Shown here in pieces: positions 44,600 through 55,655 of a stretch of DNA of 64,000 nucleotides. The notes below the pieces were generated by a model. That model did not search any database. It saw only the letters and a program-made list of their open reading frames with translations, and had not been told where the DNA came from. Every line of letters starts with the position of its first letter. The stretch's first letter is position 1. A program made the translations under genes and the position numbers. The stretch is from Adiantum capillus-veneris (taxonomy: Eukaryota > Streptophyta > Polypodiopsida > Polypodiales > Pteridaceae): positions 34,455,969 through 34,519,968 of the forward strand of contig CM043942.1 in assembly GCA_014529385.2 (NCBI GenBank), read 5' to 3'.

Positions 44600-46781
44600 C
44601 TGAGGACATGATCAATCCACAAAGAGAAGCAATCCCAAAGAGTTGCGAAAAGCTTCAAAATTCTCACAAGGCAATGCCTTTGTGAATAGATTTGCAAGGT
44701 TTTATTGTGTCGACACATAAGCCAAGCTCATATCTCCTATTGAGAGTCTCTCTCTCACAATGATGATGCACCTCAATGTGCTTTGTGCAAGCATGAAAAA
44801 CTATGTTTCTCAAAACTACCAATATGCACTGACTATCAATGTAGATGATGTTGGCAAAGTTCTATCCAACACCCAAATCAACCATAAAACATCTGAGACA
44901 TACATATTCAATCGTAGCTATAAAGGCTACCATGTACTCATCTTCAGAGCTGGAAGTAGCCATAGCAAGTTGCTTCTTGCTCAACCATGATATGCATAAA
45001 TTGTCAACCATGAAACAAAAACCACTTGTGGATAATTGTATGTCATAACAACTAGCCCAATCTGAGTCCCAAAAAACATGCAAATATGGCGACAATGATC
45101 CTCCCTTCAGACAGAACAACCCAAGGTGTACAATGCTACTCAAGTAGTGAAAGATACTCTTAACATCCTGTCAATGCCTAGACCCTAGGCTATGTATAAA
45201 TATGCTAAACTGTGAGACTGTAAATTGAATATTTGGCCTTGTATTGCATACATAAATAAGGCATCCAACAGCCAGATAAAGAGTGACATCGGCAAGATCA
45301 CCAACATCATCAAGACTTAATTTTAAAGTTGCTTCATTGGAGTAGCAATAGGTTTGCAGTCCTCAAGGCCAAACTTACATAGTAATGTCAACATGTTCGA
45401 CACCAAGAATTACCTCCATCACATTGCTTAAATTGTATACCCAAGTAATGATGTAAAAGCCCCAACTTGAAAGTAGCATTCAAATCAGTCTTAAATTCAA
45501 CAATGTGTGTCTCATTTGGACCAGTAACTAGTAAATCATCTACATATAGAACAACGATGAGAAACACATCACGCTCATGATTGGCATACAAAGTGCTTTT
45601 AGTTGGACAGTTACAAAAGCCTTGTTAACCAAATGCATGGAAGCTTTCTCATACCAGGCACAAGGAGACTATTTCAACCCATACAAAGATTTTTTACATT
45701 TGCACACTTCATTTTCTTGTCCTTTCTTGACAAAAACGTGAGACTGCATTACATAAACTTTTTCAAATATTTCACCATTCAAGAAATCACTAGCAATGTC
45801 TGATTGATGTACATTCCATCCAAAATGAGGTGCCAATGCACATAGAAAATAAAAAGTAGTCATATGACAAGTGGGGGAAAATGTCTCTGTATGATCAATG
45901 CCTTTTTGTTGTGCATAACTTTTTGCAAAAAGTCTAGCCTTGTAGCGATCAAACTCACCATCCAGCTTATGCTTCAACTTGTAAATTTCACTTTTTGAAT
46001 TATGTGCTTCATCAAAACAAAGAGGATTCTCCTCATCACATAAACTAGAAACAGTCAAGGCATAACAATCTAACGCATAAGATGCATAGCAAGAACCTGA
46101 ACGAGTATAGCTAGACAAAGGTGCATCCAATTTACTGTCACGCTAAGTATGGACCAACCATTTTGGCATACCTCTAGCCTCCTCATTATCAGCCTTTTCC
46201 ACATCAATACATCATGTACATCTACATCAGTAATAGGTTGGTTCGTAGATTTTTTAGAAACCCCCATAGGTTGTACTTGTGCCTCACTAGAATTTATATT
46301 CAAGTTTCCACCATTAAGAAGAGCCAATGAAGTGTCAAAACTGTCTTGTGAGCTTACATTATTGTCTTTGGTACATGATAACAAAGGTTGAACAAAATCT
46401 TCCACAAACAAAATATCTTGTGCAATTAAGATAAGTTTTGTTTGCGGATGGTATAACCTGTACCTTTTGATTTCGGTATTGTAACCAACAAAAATGCATT
46501 CAACAACCTTATCATTCAATTTTAAGTGTTGTGTTTGTGTATCAAAGCATAAGCTAAACAACAAAATACATGCATGTGATCAATAGATGTATTTTTATCA
46601 TGCCATGCTTCAGAAGGAGTCATAGACTACAAGGATTTGGTAGGATGCATGTTAAGTAGAGAAGTAGCACTCATGATAGCCTCAAGCCAAAACAAATGTG
46701 GCAAAGCTTCACACTTGACCATACATCGTTCCATCTTTGTAAGCGACCTATTTTATCTTAAAATAACACTAGTTTGATGAG
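44600..46781 (-). pseudogene. Copia-5 Pol fragments
   Basis: In coding order: integrase tail LKLNDKVVECIFVGYN and YRLYHPQTKLI (46450-46540); linker VQPMGVSKKSTNQPITDVDV; RT from IYKLKHKLDGEFDRYKAR through QSDIASDFLNGEIFE to CKKSLYGLK (45669-45990); YVDDLLVTGPNE (about 45535), so the RT active site here is intact; RNase H with FWDSDWASC; and the tail near 44600-44718. Frames change repeatedly and about 35 codons before IYKLK are deleted relative to Copia-4 (NSKS joins straight to EIYKL). Useful as a less-mutated reference for single sites in Copia-4. Confidence 0.8.
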
Positions 46782-47015
46782 TGTGCGCTTTTACCACGCG
46801 TGTCGAAGGTTGGGAGCTTTCCAAACACTGTGTGCGAGCCACGAATGGTTGCAAGCACACAACTCGACTATCCTAGAAGCTCAAAGGGGCAATGGTGTGT
46901 CACTCACCGCTCAATGCTTTGCCATCGTGAAGGATTTTGTGCCATGAAGAAGAGGGACCTGTGGCCGCCACACTCAACTGCCTTGCCACCGTTGATGCCG
47001 CCGCAATGCTCGATC

Positions 47016-47051
<36 letters not shown>

Positions 47052-47059
47052 GCATACAT

Positions 47060-47127
<68 letters not shown>

Positions 47128-48946
47128 TTGTGAGCACACGATGGAGAAGAAGGTAGAGGTAGATCAAGAGCTCTTCTTTAGTATGCACCTCAAGAATGAG
47201 GATTTTAGGTTAAAATGGACCTTTTATATGAATCTGACCCATTCACACATGGGCGCCCACAGTGGCCGATCATAGTAAAACTCATGTAAAAATGGGATAA
47301 GTGGTGCTCCTCTCATCGGTGATCACTTACGCACCTATAGGACCAACAAGCCCGGTCCATGACTCAAATAAAGTGAAAAGGCGTTCGTCAAAGATGATAG
47401 GGTGTCCATAACTGGTTAACATGCCCTTCTTCCTGATGTAGATTCGGTCCTCAGAAGCTAGCGAAGTGAAGCCCGTTCATCGAGGTGGAAGAGCATCTGA
47501 GATTGGATGTTTTTAGCTTTCTTCAAACACTACAAAATTTACCAAAAACGGCACAGTAATTTCATTCTCATAGAAGATATATAATTAAAAAGAATATGCA
47601 GTGAATAGGCACACAGATTGATTGATAACATAATATTAAACAATTTTTCAACAATAAACGTGAAACTGTAATATAATCAAACGCATAAGCACTTGTAAAG
47701 GTCAAAAAATAAACAAGACTAGGGTCGCTAATTTAACGATCGAGAGGCACTAGAGGTCAATACTTAATACCATGGGCAAGCTTCTGAATTCTCTCTGGTA
47801 AATTAAGATGCTTAATCGCGAGAGCAAAGTAACTGACTAGAGGCTATACCTAGAAGACCTTCTAGTTAAGCTATGATAAAAGGAGTTGCATATGAAATCA
47901 TCGCATGAATTATTCCCTTAGTTTCACCCTTCAAATTGTTTTCCATATTGATTCAATTTTTGACGTGTGTGCTTATTTTGTATGCCTTGGGCTTTTTGCT
48001 TATCAAGAAAAAGCGTCCACACTGGGAACCTCTATGGCTCTAGTACCATAGGCAATACATGTGAGTGAAGTTTTAAATCAAACTGGATTTCTCTTCCAGC
48101 TTAATATTTTATATTTTTAACACTTTTGTTTTTTTGTTTTTCATTGCATTTCAATTTTGTAACTTTGGGGGGTCATATGACACAGTTACCCCCCCCCCCC
48201 AGGCTCATCACAATAGTAAACTCCCTTTATAATACTTAAGCTAAAGGTCAAGAGGGATTAAGCCCACTAGAAATTCCTAGTACATTGCACACAATGCTTC
48301 ATGATATCGGATTAAGAACCTAAAGTAGCCATTGACAATTAGGAAGTCATTTCCCATGGGATTAAGAGAAGATCTCTAATGTCTATCTTGGTCAAACTAG
48401 CTTAGTCAGACTACTTGATTCATAAACCTATACAAGGGACTATGACATAAAATTATAGTGAATCTAATGTTCAATACTAAGAAAATATGTTGAATATTGT
48501 GCTAACATCACAGTTGAAGCAGACAAACATGGATGCGAAAAAGATAAGAGGCAATGATAATGAACAAGAAACACTTGTTCATGTTGATGATCTCGCTTGA
48601 TTCGAAGAGTGAACTAGACAAAGCATGCATGATGTTCAAAATTTCAAATACCGCAATACGTTCTTGTACACACTAGAAAACACAAGGAATACCTCTAGGA
48701 GGCACATTAGTGAAAAGAGGCACCAACCTTTATTGAACACAATCAAAACAACATAAAGAACCTTAACCTAATTATTTGCACCTCCCTAGAGGATCAAGGG
48801 AACAGGATATTGTAGAGATAGGCGGGTAGTCCTAAGTCTAATCCCCTATCCTTTTCATCATCCAAAGAAACAAAGACATCATCAGTGAGACCATGCGTGC
48901 CATCTGTGTAATCATGTAAATCTTCCTCATCATTAGATGCACATAT
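46782..48946 (-). mobile_element. Gypsy-4, 3' part of a second family-A copy
   Basis: Minus-strand 3' LTR (46782-47421, 640 bp, (CT)n at about 47023-47050 and (AC)n at 47062-47127), purine tract, 3' untranslated DNA and the end of the acidic ORF (48794-48946). It is collinear with 3444-5600. Its left end interrupts Copia-5 and its right end is interrupted by the LTR of Gypsy-3, so it inserted after Copia-5 and before Gypsy-3. The 5 bp outside its left end are ATGAG; the matching copy would be to the right of this window. Confidence 0.8.
48794..48946 (-). pseudogene. End of the acidic ORF in Gypsy-4
   Basis: Fifty sense codons plus stop, beginning ICASNDEEDLHDYTDG and ending YLYNILFP. The frame and stop match the ORF at 5440-5865. 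It is cut exactly at the first base of the Gypsy-3 LTR, one codon before ICASND's preceding residues. Confidence 0.7.
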
Positions 48947-48972
48947 TGTTAACCAACAAGTCAGATAGTGGA

Positions 48973-49240
48973 GTCAACACTGGGCAAATAGGAGGCTTGG
49001 GGACTACCCAACGCTACCTATCGCTTGGTGTTGACCTTGGGGTTAAAGTCATTACAAGACGCAGTTGAGTCAATACTAGGCGAAAAGGAAGCTTGGGGAT
49101 TGCCCAAAGCTCCCTATCTCTTGGTGTTGACCTTGGTGTCAAAGACATGACATGCGACAGTGAAGTCAACACCAGGCAAATATGAGGCTTGGGGACTGCC
49201 CAATGCCACCTATCGCTTGGTACTGACCTTGGCAAATGGG
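48973..49240 (+). repeat. 96-bp U3 tandem repeats in the Gypsy-3 LTR
   Basis: Units start GTCAACAC/GTCAATAC at 48973, 49069 and 49165, giving 2.8 copies with exact 96-bp spacing. Units 1 and 3 start with GTCAACAC, and in units 1 and 2 its reverse complement GTGTTGAC lies about 55 bp further on. They sit upstream of the TATA box (49416), where retroelement enhancers lie. Confidence 0.85.
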
Positions 49241-49415
49241 CGTCGGCCCAGTAAACATCCACAAACATTACATTGTTTTGAGTCACGGAGGACCGGGCTA
49301 CTTGGTCCAATAGGAAAAGGGTAAGAGTGATCGTTGATGAGAGGCGAACTTTAACTGGAACATTCAATGGTTAGTTGGCTAAGCATGGGCGTTCAAGTGT
49401 GAATGGGTGAGCTCA

Positions 49416-49422
49416 TATAAAA
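49416..49422 (+). promoter_or_regulatory. TATA box of the Gypsy-3 LTR
   Basis: TATAAAA in the context CTCATATAAAAGTCAC, conserved with the minus-strand TATA boxes of the other family-A LTRs. Confidence 0.65.
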
Positions 49423-49523
49423 GTCACCTAAACCTAAAAATCACTCAATCTCTCATTTGTGCAATTGAATAGTGCTCTTGCTCCATCTCCATCTTCTTCT
49501 TCATCTCCTTGTGTGTGTGCGTA

Positions 49524-49656
<133 letters not shown>

Positions 49657-49874
49657 ATTGCACGGCATGGCGACTAAGCGCAGCAGGGCGGTAGCTCCCT
49701 CTTCTTCACGGCTAGGAATCCTCCACGAAGGCAACGTAGGGCGGTGAGTGACACACACTTGCTCTCTTGAGCCTGCTAGATTAGTTTGGTTGTGTGCTTG
49801 CACCCATTTGTGACTCACACACAGTGTACGGCAAGTCCTTTGCTTTGACACGTGCGATAGACATGCACATTTTT

Positions 49875-49895
49875 TGTGCCGCTGCTGCCGGGGAA
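49875..49895 (+). other. Primer-binding site of Gypsy-3
   Basis: TGTGCCGCTGCTGCCGGGGAA, a variant of the TGGCGCCGTTGCCGGGGA type, five bases after the LTR end. Confidence 0.55.
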
Positions 49896-50605
49896 ATGCC
49901 CTACACTAAGCTCGAATAGCAGTCTATGCTGCTTTGTGATGCATTATGAAATGTAGGAAGGTAGAGAAAGAAGGTGTGTGGCTTGTTGAGAAGGATTTGT
50001 GACCTTTGTTTTTGCTGCAGTGTACTGTTTTCGTTAATAAGGTGTTGCAATGTACTGTGTTTGGTGTTAGCTCTAAGGTATTAGATCTATAATGTTAGAT
50101 CTGTAATGTACAGTAAGTAGATATGTTAGTTGCTTAGTTGTGGTAGTACTATGTTAGTGTGTAACAATAGCTATGTTAGCTGCAAGTAGGTAGGTAAGGT
50201 GTGTGTGTGCTCACGCGTGCAGCGTGGCCGTGACGACCTTATCCAAAAATAAATAAAAAATAAAAAAATTTAAAGCTAGGACTGAGGTTGGGATCATCCC
50301 CAAACCCAAGCCCAAGCCCACACTCAGGCTCAGGCCTAATCACCCTTTTGAATTACTTATTTTAGCTTCACGCCTAAGTAAAAATTGACCCTTTTGAGGA
50401 CCAACGGAGCTTTGGGTAGCCGAATGCTGTGTTGTAAAGCACACCATGACCCCCCGAGCGATACACTCGTGTTGAGCTATCACGCACTCTAATCCAAAAA
50501 CCGATTGTGAAAATAAAAAAAGAGTGAAAACGGGGTGCAAAACCAAAACATCAAGCGGTTAACTTTTGAGGGTATTCGTCGACACTTGTAGGGTGCCAAA
50601 GGCAC
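49896..50605 (+). other. Untranslated leader of Gypsy-3
   Basis: About 0.7 kb between primer-binding site and Gag start without a conserved frame. TTAGATCTATAATG and related words repeat near 50060-50170. It would hold packaging signals, which cannot be identified by eye. Confidence 0.45.
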
Positions 50606-50903
50606 ATGCATCTGCGCTCTGGTCATGTGCTAGAGGCTGAGCAACTAGCGAGTATTTTGACTTACGCGAGTTTTCAATACCCACCTACCTTAGGTTACGG
50701 GCCCTCAGCGGGAAACCAAGGTAGTACCACTCAGGACCCGCATATTGCGTCTAGTGACTCTTCCTCTGACTACGAAATCATGGAAGGTTACCCAATGCCT
50801 AATCCTAATAGCTCAAGTCAAGACATGCATTCCATGGGACTACGGTCTGGGCCGAGCGTGCTAAGCCGCTTGAAGGAAAACTTTAGTAGAGCCACTTGCT
50901 TCG
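50606..50903 (+). pseudogene. Gypsy-3 Gag N-terminus, truncated by Copia-1
   Basis: ATG at 50606 starts MHLRSGHVLEAEQLAS; 'LRSG' near the start is common in plant Gypsy Gags. The segment is Ser/Pro-rich and acidic (SSDSSSDYEIMEGYPM) and stays open for 99 codons until the Copia-1 LTR begins after the codons for RATCF. No zinc knuckle is reached. There is no internal stop, so it was probably intact when interrupted. Confidence 0.6.
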
Positions 50904-51640
50904 TGTTAAGTATGGAGCCTGATTTACCCTTGTAATTTTCTGTGTAAAAGCGCACATTTGTAAGGCCCCCATTATGAGGAGAAGCCATCGTTCTTGAAGG
51001 AAAATCACTCACCAGAAACCAAAATTTTCACGGACAAGAATCAGGGGAAACTTTAAAGGCCTCGGGGACGGAGGCCCCCGAGACTTTTTTTCGCCGGAAT
51101 ATTCTTTTTCGCCGGAATATTATGGCCGGACGGCGGCCGGAAAGTGGTCGGAAAACAACCGGTCGGTTGGCCGGTGGCCGGTAGTCAATGGCCGATGGCC
51201 AGTGGCCGAATTCAAAAGCGGACTTGTCTTCTCAAGGGCAGCCACACATGGGCGGATTGGAGGGTCCGATTTGGACTTATTCGCACAAGGGCGGCTACAC
51301 ATGGCTGTCTCTCATAAGAGAGGGCAGCCCTTTCGGCCTATAAAAGGAGGCCATTTCTACACACATTTCATAGTGTGAAGTTGATGCAACAAGGTGAGTG
51401 TGAAGCAAGGCGGGAGCTCCATTAAGGGTATAATCCCTTTGTAAACTACTTCTTGTTTTGAAGTACTAAAGCCATTGAGTGGCTGCTTTCCCGTGGACGT
51501 AGCCCACATTGGGTGAACCACGTATATCGTGTGTACTCTCTCTCTCTCTCTCTACTCTATAATCTCGTGTATATAAATCTGTCTCTCTCCATTAAGTAAT
51601 CTACTCAATTATCTATTTAGCTACGTCTTATTTCCTAACA
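50904..51640 (+). repeat. 5' LTR of Copia-1
   Basis: 737 bp, TGTTAAGTATGG...TTTCCTAACA. U3 has clustered GGCCGG/GGCCGGT words (about 51121-51210); TATA box at 51339-51345 (CCTATAAAAGGAGG); (CT)n at about 51536-51553. Confidence 0.95.
51339..51345 (+). promoter_or_regulatory. TATA box of the Copia-1 5' LTR
   Basis: TATAAAA within GGCCTATAAAAGGAGGCC, which is itself palindromic at its flanks. The block is conserved in every LTR of the family (8843, 16859, 18027, 56093, 56771 regions), indicating the promoter core. Confidence 0.75.
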
Positions 51641-51642
51641 AC

Positions 51643-51654
51643 TGGTATCAGAGC
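51643..51654 (+). other. Primer-binding site of Copia-1
   Basis: TGGTATCAGAGC two bases after the LTR, the exact plant Copia site complementary to initiator-Met tRNA. Confidence 0.95.
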
Positions 51655-51713
51655 AAGGTTTGCTCATAGCTAAATTATCTCAAGGAAAGGATTCCTTGAA
51701 TTGAGTGGGAGTT

Positions 51714-54700
51714 ATGGCGGAGGAAGGGAAGCTCAAGATTGAGAAGTTCAACGGAAAAAACTACCAACATTGGAAGATGCAGATTGAAGACTATCTCTAC
51801 CAGAAGGACCTCTATTTGCCACTAGGCGGTCTTGCGAAGAAGCCCGCAACAATGGCAGATGAAGCATGGATTGTCCTTGATCGAAAGGCACTGGGAACAA
51901 TCCGGTTAAGCTTGGCGTCAACAGTGGCCTTCAATGTTTCGGAGATGAAGACCATGGAGGACTTGATGAAGTCACTTGACGACTTCTATGAGAAACCATC
52001 GGCATCCAATAAGGTATTTCTTATGAAGCGCTTGTTCAATCTAAAGATGGCAGAGAATGGTTCAGTTGCAAAACACCTAAATGACTTTAACACAAACATA
52101 AGTCAACTTCGATCAATGAAAATCAATTTCGATGACGAAGTGCAAGCTCTCCTTACACTATCATCTCTATCGGATAGTTGGGACAGCCTTGTGATGGCTG
52201 TAAGTAATTCTATCTCTGGCACAAATACTCTTAAGTTTGATGATGTTGTGGGTGTTCTCCTAAGCGAGGAAATGAGAAGGAGAAGCACAGGAGAATCATC
52301 AAGTGCTCCACTATCAGTGGAAACAAGAGGAAGGCTTAAGGAGAGGTTCATAAACCAAAAAGGTCATGATCGCTCAAGGCGGAGCAAGTCACACACAAAG
52401 TCAGTTCTTGAATGTTGGAATTGCGGCAAGAAGGGCCATGTCAAGAAGGATTGCTGGTCCAAGAAGAAGAAGGAGACAGAGTCTCAAGACAACAAGCCAA
52501 CATCGGAGGCCAATGTGGCAGGTAAAGTAGAGCAAGATGCTCTAATTCTCTCATTAGACAATGTGTCTAATTCCTGGATAGTAGATTCCGGGGCTTCATT
52601 CCATGCGACACCACACAAGCAACATTTCCAAGACTACACCAAAGGTAATTTTGGGTATGTATACTTGGGAGATGATGAAGCTTGTGAGATTGTCGACAAA
52701 GGTACAGTTTCTGTCAAAACTGCTAACGGAAATGAATGGAAGCTTAAAGGTGTTAGGCATGTTCCTTCTCTTCGCAAAAATTTGATCTCTATAGGAAAAT
52801 TGGACGATGAAGGTCACAACATTGCATTCAGAAACAAACGGTGGAAGATCTCAAAGGGATCTTTGGTGGTTTCCAAGGGTGAAAAAGTCGGTACACTTTA
52901 CTTGTGTACTGTTAGCATGCAACCTTCAGCTTGTGCAGCAACTACAGAAGTTGACAGTGCGGTGTGGCACTACCGACTTGGGCATATGAGTGCCAAAGGA
53001 ATGCAAATCCTTCAAACAAAGAAGCTTCTACCAGGTTTGAACGAAGTGGACTTAGAGTTCTGTGAAGATTGTGTTTATGGTAAACAAAAGAGGGTAAAAT
53101 TTCAAAAATCAGGAAATGAAAGAAAAAATAAAAAACTTGAGTTGGTTCATTCTGATGTTTGGGGTTCTGCAAGTACACCATCACTTGGTGGCTCATTGTA
53201 CTATGTAACATTCATAGACGATGCGACTAGAAAAACATGGGTTTATGTCATGAAGAATAAATCCGATGTATTTTCCATATTTCAAAGGTTGAAAGCCTTT
53301 GTGGAGAATGAAACAGGTACCAAGGTTAAATGCCTCAGATCCGACAATGGAGGCGAATATTGCAGCCAAGCTTTTGAAAGCTTTTGTGCTAGCAATGGCA
53401 TTCGGAGGCAAAGGACAATCCCAAGGACACCTCAACAAAATGGGATTTCGGAAAGGATGAACAGGACAATCATGGAACGAGTACGAAGCATGCGGCTACA
53501 TGCAGGCCTACCGCTTGAGCTTTGGGCGGAAGCTGTAAGTACGTATGTGTACTTAATCAATCGGTCACCCTCAACGGCATTGGATGGGGGAGTTCCAGAA
53601 GAGGCATGGACAGGTAAACCGGTGAATTATGCATTTCTCAAAGTGTTTGGGTGTGAGGCTTTCATGCACATAGATAGAAGCCTAAGATCAAAGTTAGATG
53701 CAAAGTCCAAAAAGTGTTTCTTCATTGGCTATGGAGAAGGAGACTTTGGGTATCGCCTATGGAATCCTGAAGATGGTAAAATCTTAAGGAGTAGGGATGT
53801 AATTTTTAACGAAAAAAATATGTACAAAGATTACTTGGAAAGAAAACAAACAAAAGAAACTGGTGATGAGTACATGGAGCTTGAGGACGGTGAAGACTCA
53901 AGGACTGCAAACGGTGACAATGTGCAACAACGTCAACCAAATGAGGAGCCTCAACCTATTCCCCGAAGATCTACAAGAGCAAGTAGACCTCCAGAAAGGT
54001 TTGTTCCTTCCTTCAACCATCTCTTGATATCAGATTCTGGAGAGCAGGAATCATATGAAGAAGCTATGCAACATGAATCCAAAGAAGAATGGACGAAGAG
54101 CATGCAAGTGGAGATGGACTCACTACATCGCAACCAAACATGGGAGTTGGTTGAGTTTCCTAAAGGTAAGCGGGCACTTCAAAAAAAATGGGTGTACAAG
54201 CTAAAGGAAGAAGAAGGTGGGAAGAAAAGGTACAAGTTTAGGCTTGTGGTAAAAGGTTTTTCTCAAAAGAAAGGTATTGACTTCAATGAAATATTTTCTC
54301 CTGTTGTAAAAATGAACTCAATTAGGCTTGTCTTAAGCCTTGTGGCTGCTCATGATCTAAATCTCGAGCAAATGGATGTAAATACGGCATTCCCTCACGG
54401 TGACTTAGAGGAGGAAATCTACATGCTTCAACCAAAGGGGTATGAAGTAAAAGGTAAGGAGAAAATGGTTTGCAGATTAAAGAAGAGCTTGTATGGTTTA
54501 AAGCAAGCATCAAGACAATGGTACTTGAAGTTTGATCGATGGATGTTGGATCATGGATTCACAAGATGCAACTCGGATCACTGCGTTTACACGGAGAATT
54601 TGGGAGATGGGAAATTCATCATCCTAATGTTGTATGTTGATGACATGTTGATTGCAAGTGCTAACATGCAGGACATCAAAGACCTAAAAGAGGAGATGTC

Positions 54701-55595
54701 CAAATCTTTTTCAATGAAAGATTTAGGTGCTGCAAAGAGGATACTTGGTATGAAAATATCAAGGGACAGGACGAAGAAGACAATAAATCTATCTCAAGAA
54801 GATTACATCAAGAAGCTACTAGAAAGGTTTGCAATGCAAAATGCAAAACCGGTTTCTACACCTTTGGCTGGTCACTTTAAAGTAACCAAGGATATGTGTC
54901 CAAAGACACAAGAGGAGATAGCCTATATGTCTAAAGTTCCATATGCTGCAGCGATAGGTTCTCTTATGTATGCTATGGTCTCGACAAGGCCAGACATTGC
55001 ACATGCAGTGGGAGTTGTGAGTAGGTTCATGGACAACCCAGGTAAAGAGCATTGGCAAGCTGTGAAGTGGATACTTAGGTATCTAAAAGGGACAACAACA
55101 AATGGTTTGTATTTTGGAGGAACTGATATTTTTCTAGAAGGGTATGTTGATGCAGATATGGCATGTGACAAAGATACTCGAAGGAGCACTACTGGCTATG
55201 TGTTCACGGTTGGAGGCACAGTAGTAAGCTGGGCTTCAAAGCTGCAGAAAGTGGTTTCACTTTCTACCACGGAAGCAGAGTATGTAGCAATGACGGAGGC
55301 AAGCAAAGAAATTCTGTGGCTTCACAGATTCTTAGAAGAGCTTGGATTCAAACAAGACAATTGTGTCTTGTACAATGATAGCCAAAGCGCTATCCATCTT
55401 GGGAAGAACTCAGCCTTTCATTCAAGGACAAAGCACATCGAGGTGAGATATCACTTCATACACACTCTTTTGGAAGAGGGACAACTAAAGCTAGGAAAGG
55501 TGCATACAAGTGAAAATCCTGCAGACATGTTTACAAAGGTGGTCAACAAGGAGAAGTTGAGCTTTTGCTCATCTTCAATCGGCATTCAAGGATAA
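51714..55595 (+). CDS. Copia Gag-Pol polyprotein
   Basis: 1293 codons from ATG 51714 (MAEEGKLKIEKFNGKNYQHW), with no internal stop or frameshift. Domains by residue: Gag 1-230; zinc knuckle CWNCGKKGHVKKDC (about 234-247); protease WIVDSGASFHAT, Asp291; GAG-pre-integrase WHYRLGHMSAKG (about 418); integrase Asp481, Asp544, Glu580 (DD35E spacing exact); integrase tail with CFFIGYGEGDFGYRLW; RT with DVNTAFPHGD, Asp888, and YVDD, Asp976-977; RNase H with GYVDADMACDKDTRRSTTGY and YNDSQSAIHLGKN. The product is a self-cleaving polyprotein that packages, copies and integrates the element. Size and motifs are those of plant Tork/Tnt1-like Copia elements. All key residues are present, so activity is possible but untested. 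Confidence 0.95.
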   Translation: MAEEGKLKIEKFNGKNYQHWKMQIEDYLYQKDLYLPLGGLAKKPATMADEAWIVLDRKALGTIRLSLASTVAFNVSEMKTMEDLMKSLDDFYEKPSASNKVFLMKRLFNLKMAENGSVAKHLNDFNTNISQLRSMKINFDDEVQALLTLSSLSDSWDSLVMAVSNSISGTNTLKFDDVVGVLLSEEMRRRSTGESSSAPLSVETRGRLKERFINQKGHDRSRRSKSHTKSVLECWNCGKKGHVKKDCWSKKKKETESQDNKPTSEANVAGKVEQDALILSLDNVSNSWIVDSGASFHATPHKQHFQDYTKGNFGYVYLGDDEACEIVDKGTVSVKTANGNEWKLKGVRHVPSLRKNLISIGKLDDEGHNIAFRNKRWKISKGSLVVSKGEKVGTLYLCTVSMQPSACAATTEVDSAVWHYRLGHMSAKGMQILQTKKLLPGLNEVDLEFCEDCVYGKQKRVKFQKSGNERKNKKLELVHSDVWGSASTPSLGGSLYYVTFIDDATRKTWVYVMKNKSDVFSIFQRLKAFVENETGTKVKCLRSDNGGEYCSQAFESFCASNGIRRQRTIPRTPQQNGISERMNRTIMERVRSMRLHAGLPLELWAEAVSTYVYLINRSPSTALDGGVPEEAWTGKPVNYAFLKVFGCEAFMHIDRSLRSKLDAKSKKCFFIGYGEGDFGYRLWNPEDGKILRSRDVIFNEKNMYKDYLERKQTKETGDEYMELEDGEDSRTANGDNVQQRQPNEEPQPIPRRSTRASRPPERFVPSFNHLLISDSGEQESYEEAMQHESKEEWTKSMQVEMDSLHRNQTWELVEFPKGKRALQKKWVYKLKEEEGGKKRYKFRLVVKGFSQKKGIDFNEIFSPVVKMNSIRLVLSLVAAHDLNLEQMDVNTAFPHGDLEEEIYMLQPKGYEVKGKEKMVCRLKKSLYGLKQASRQWYLKFDRWMLDHGFTRCNSDHCVYTENLGDGKFIILMLYVDDMLIASANMQDIKDLKEEMSKSFSMKDLGAAKRILGMKISRDRTKKTINLSQEDYIKKLLERFAMQNAKPVSTPLAGHFKVTKDMCPKTQEEIAYMSKVPYAAAIGSLMYAMVSTRPDIAHAVGVVSRFMDNPGKEHWQAVKWILRYLKGTTTNGLYFGGTDIFLEGYVDADMACDKDTRRSTTGYVFTVGGTVVSWASKLQKVVSLSTTEAEYVAMTEASKEILWLHRFLEELGFKQDNCVLYNDSQSAIHLGKNSAFHSRTKHIEVRYHFIHTLLEEGQLKLGKVHTSENPADMFTKVVNKEKLSFCSSSIGIQG

Positions 55596-55655
55596 GAAGT
55601 CAGAATGGAAAGCAGTCACAGGTTTGGTTTGGAGATCAGTCTCCAAGTTGGAGAT

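Larger units (their letters stand above)
44032..46781 (-). mobile_element. Copia-5, degraded relative of Copia-4
   Basis: Minus-strand element collinear with Copia-4 from the integrase (about 46780) to the 3' LTR (44032-44257). Its 5' part is cut at 46782 where the LTR of Gypsy-4 starts; homology with the Copia-4 integrase runs right up to that base. A 270-bp MITE lies between the coding end and the LTR. Divergence from Copia-4 is large, so it is an older member of the family. Copia-4 and Copia-5 form an inverted pair separated by 1.2 kb. Confidence 0.85.
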
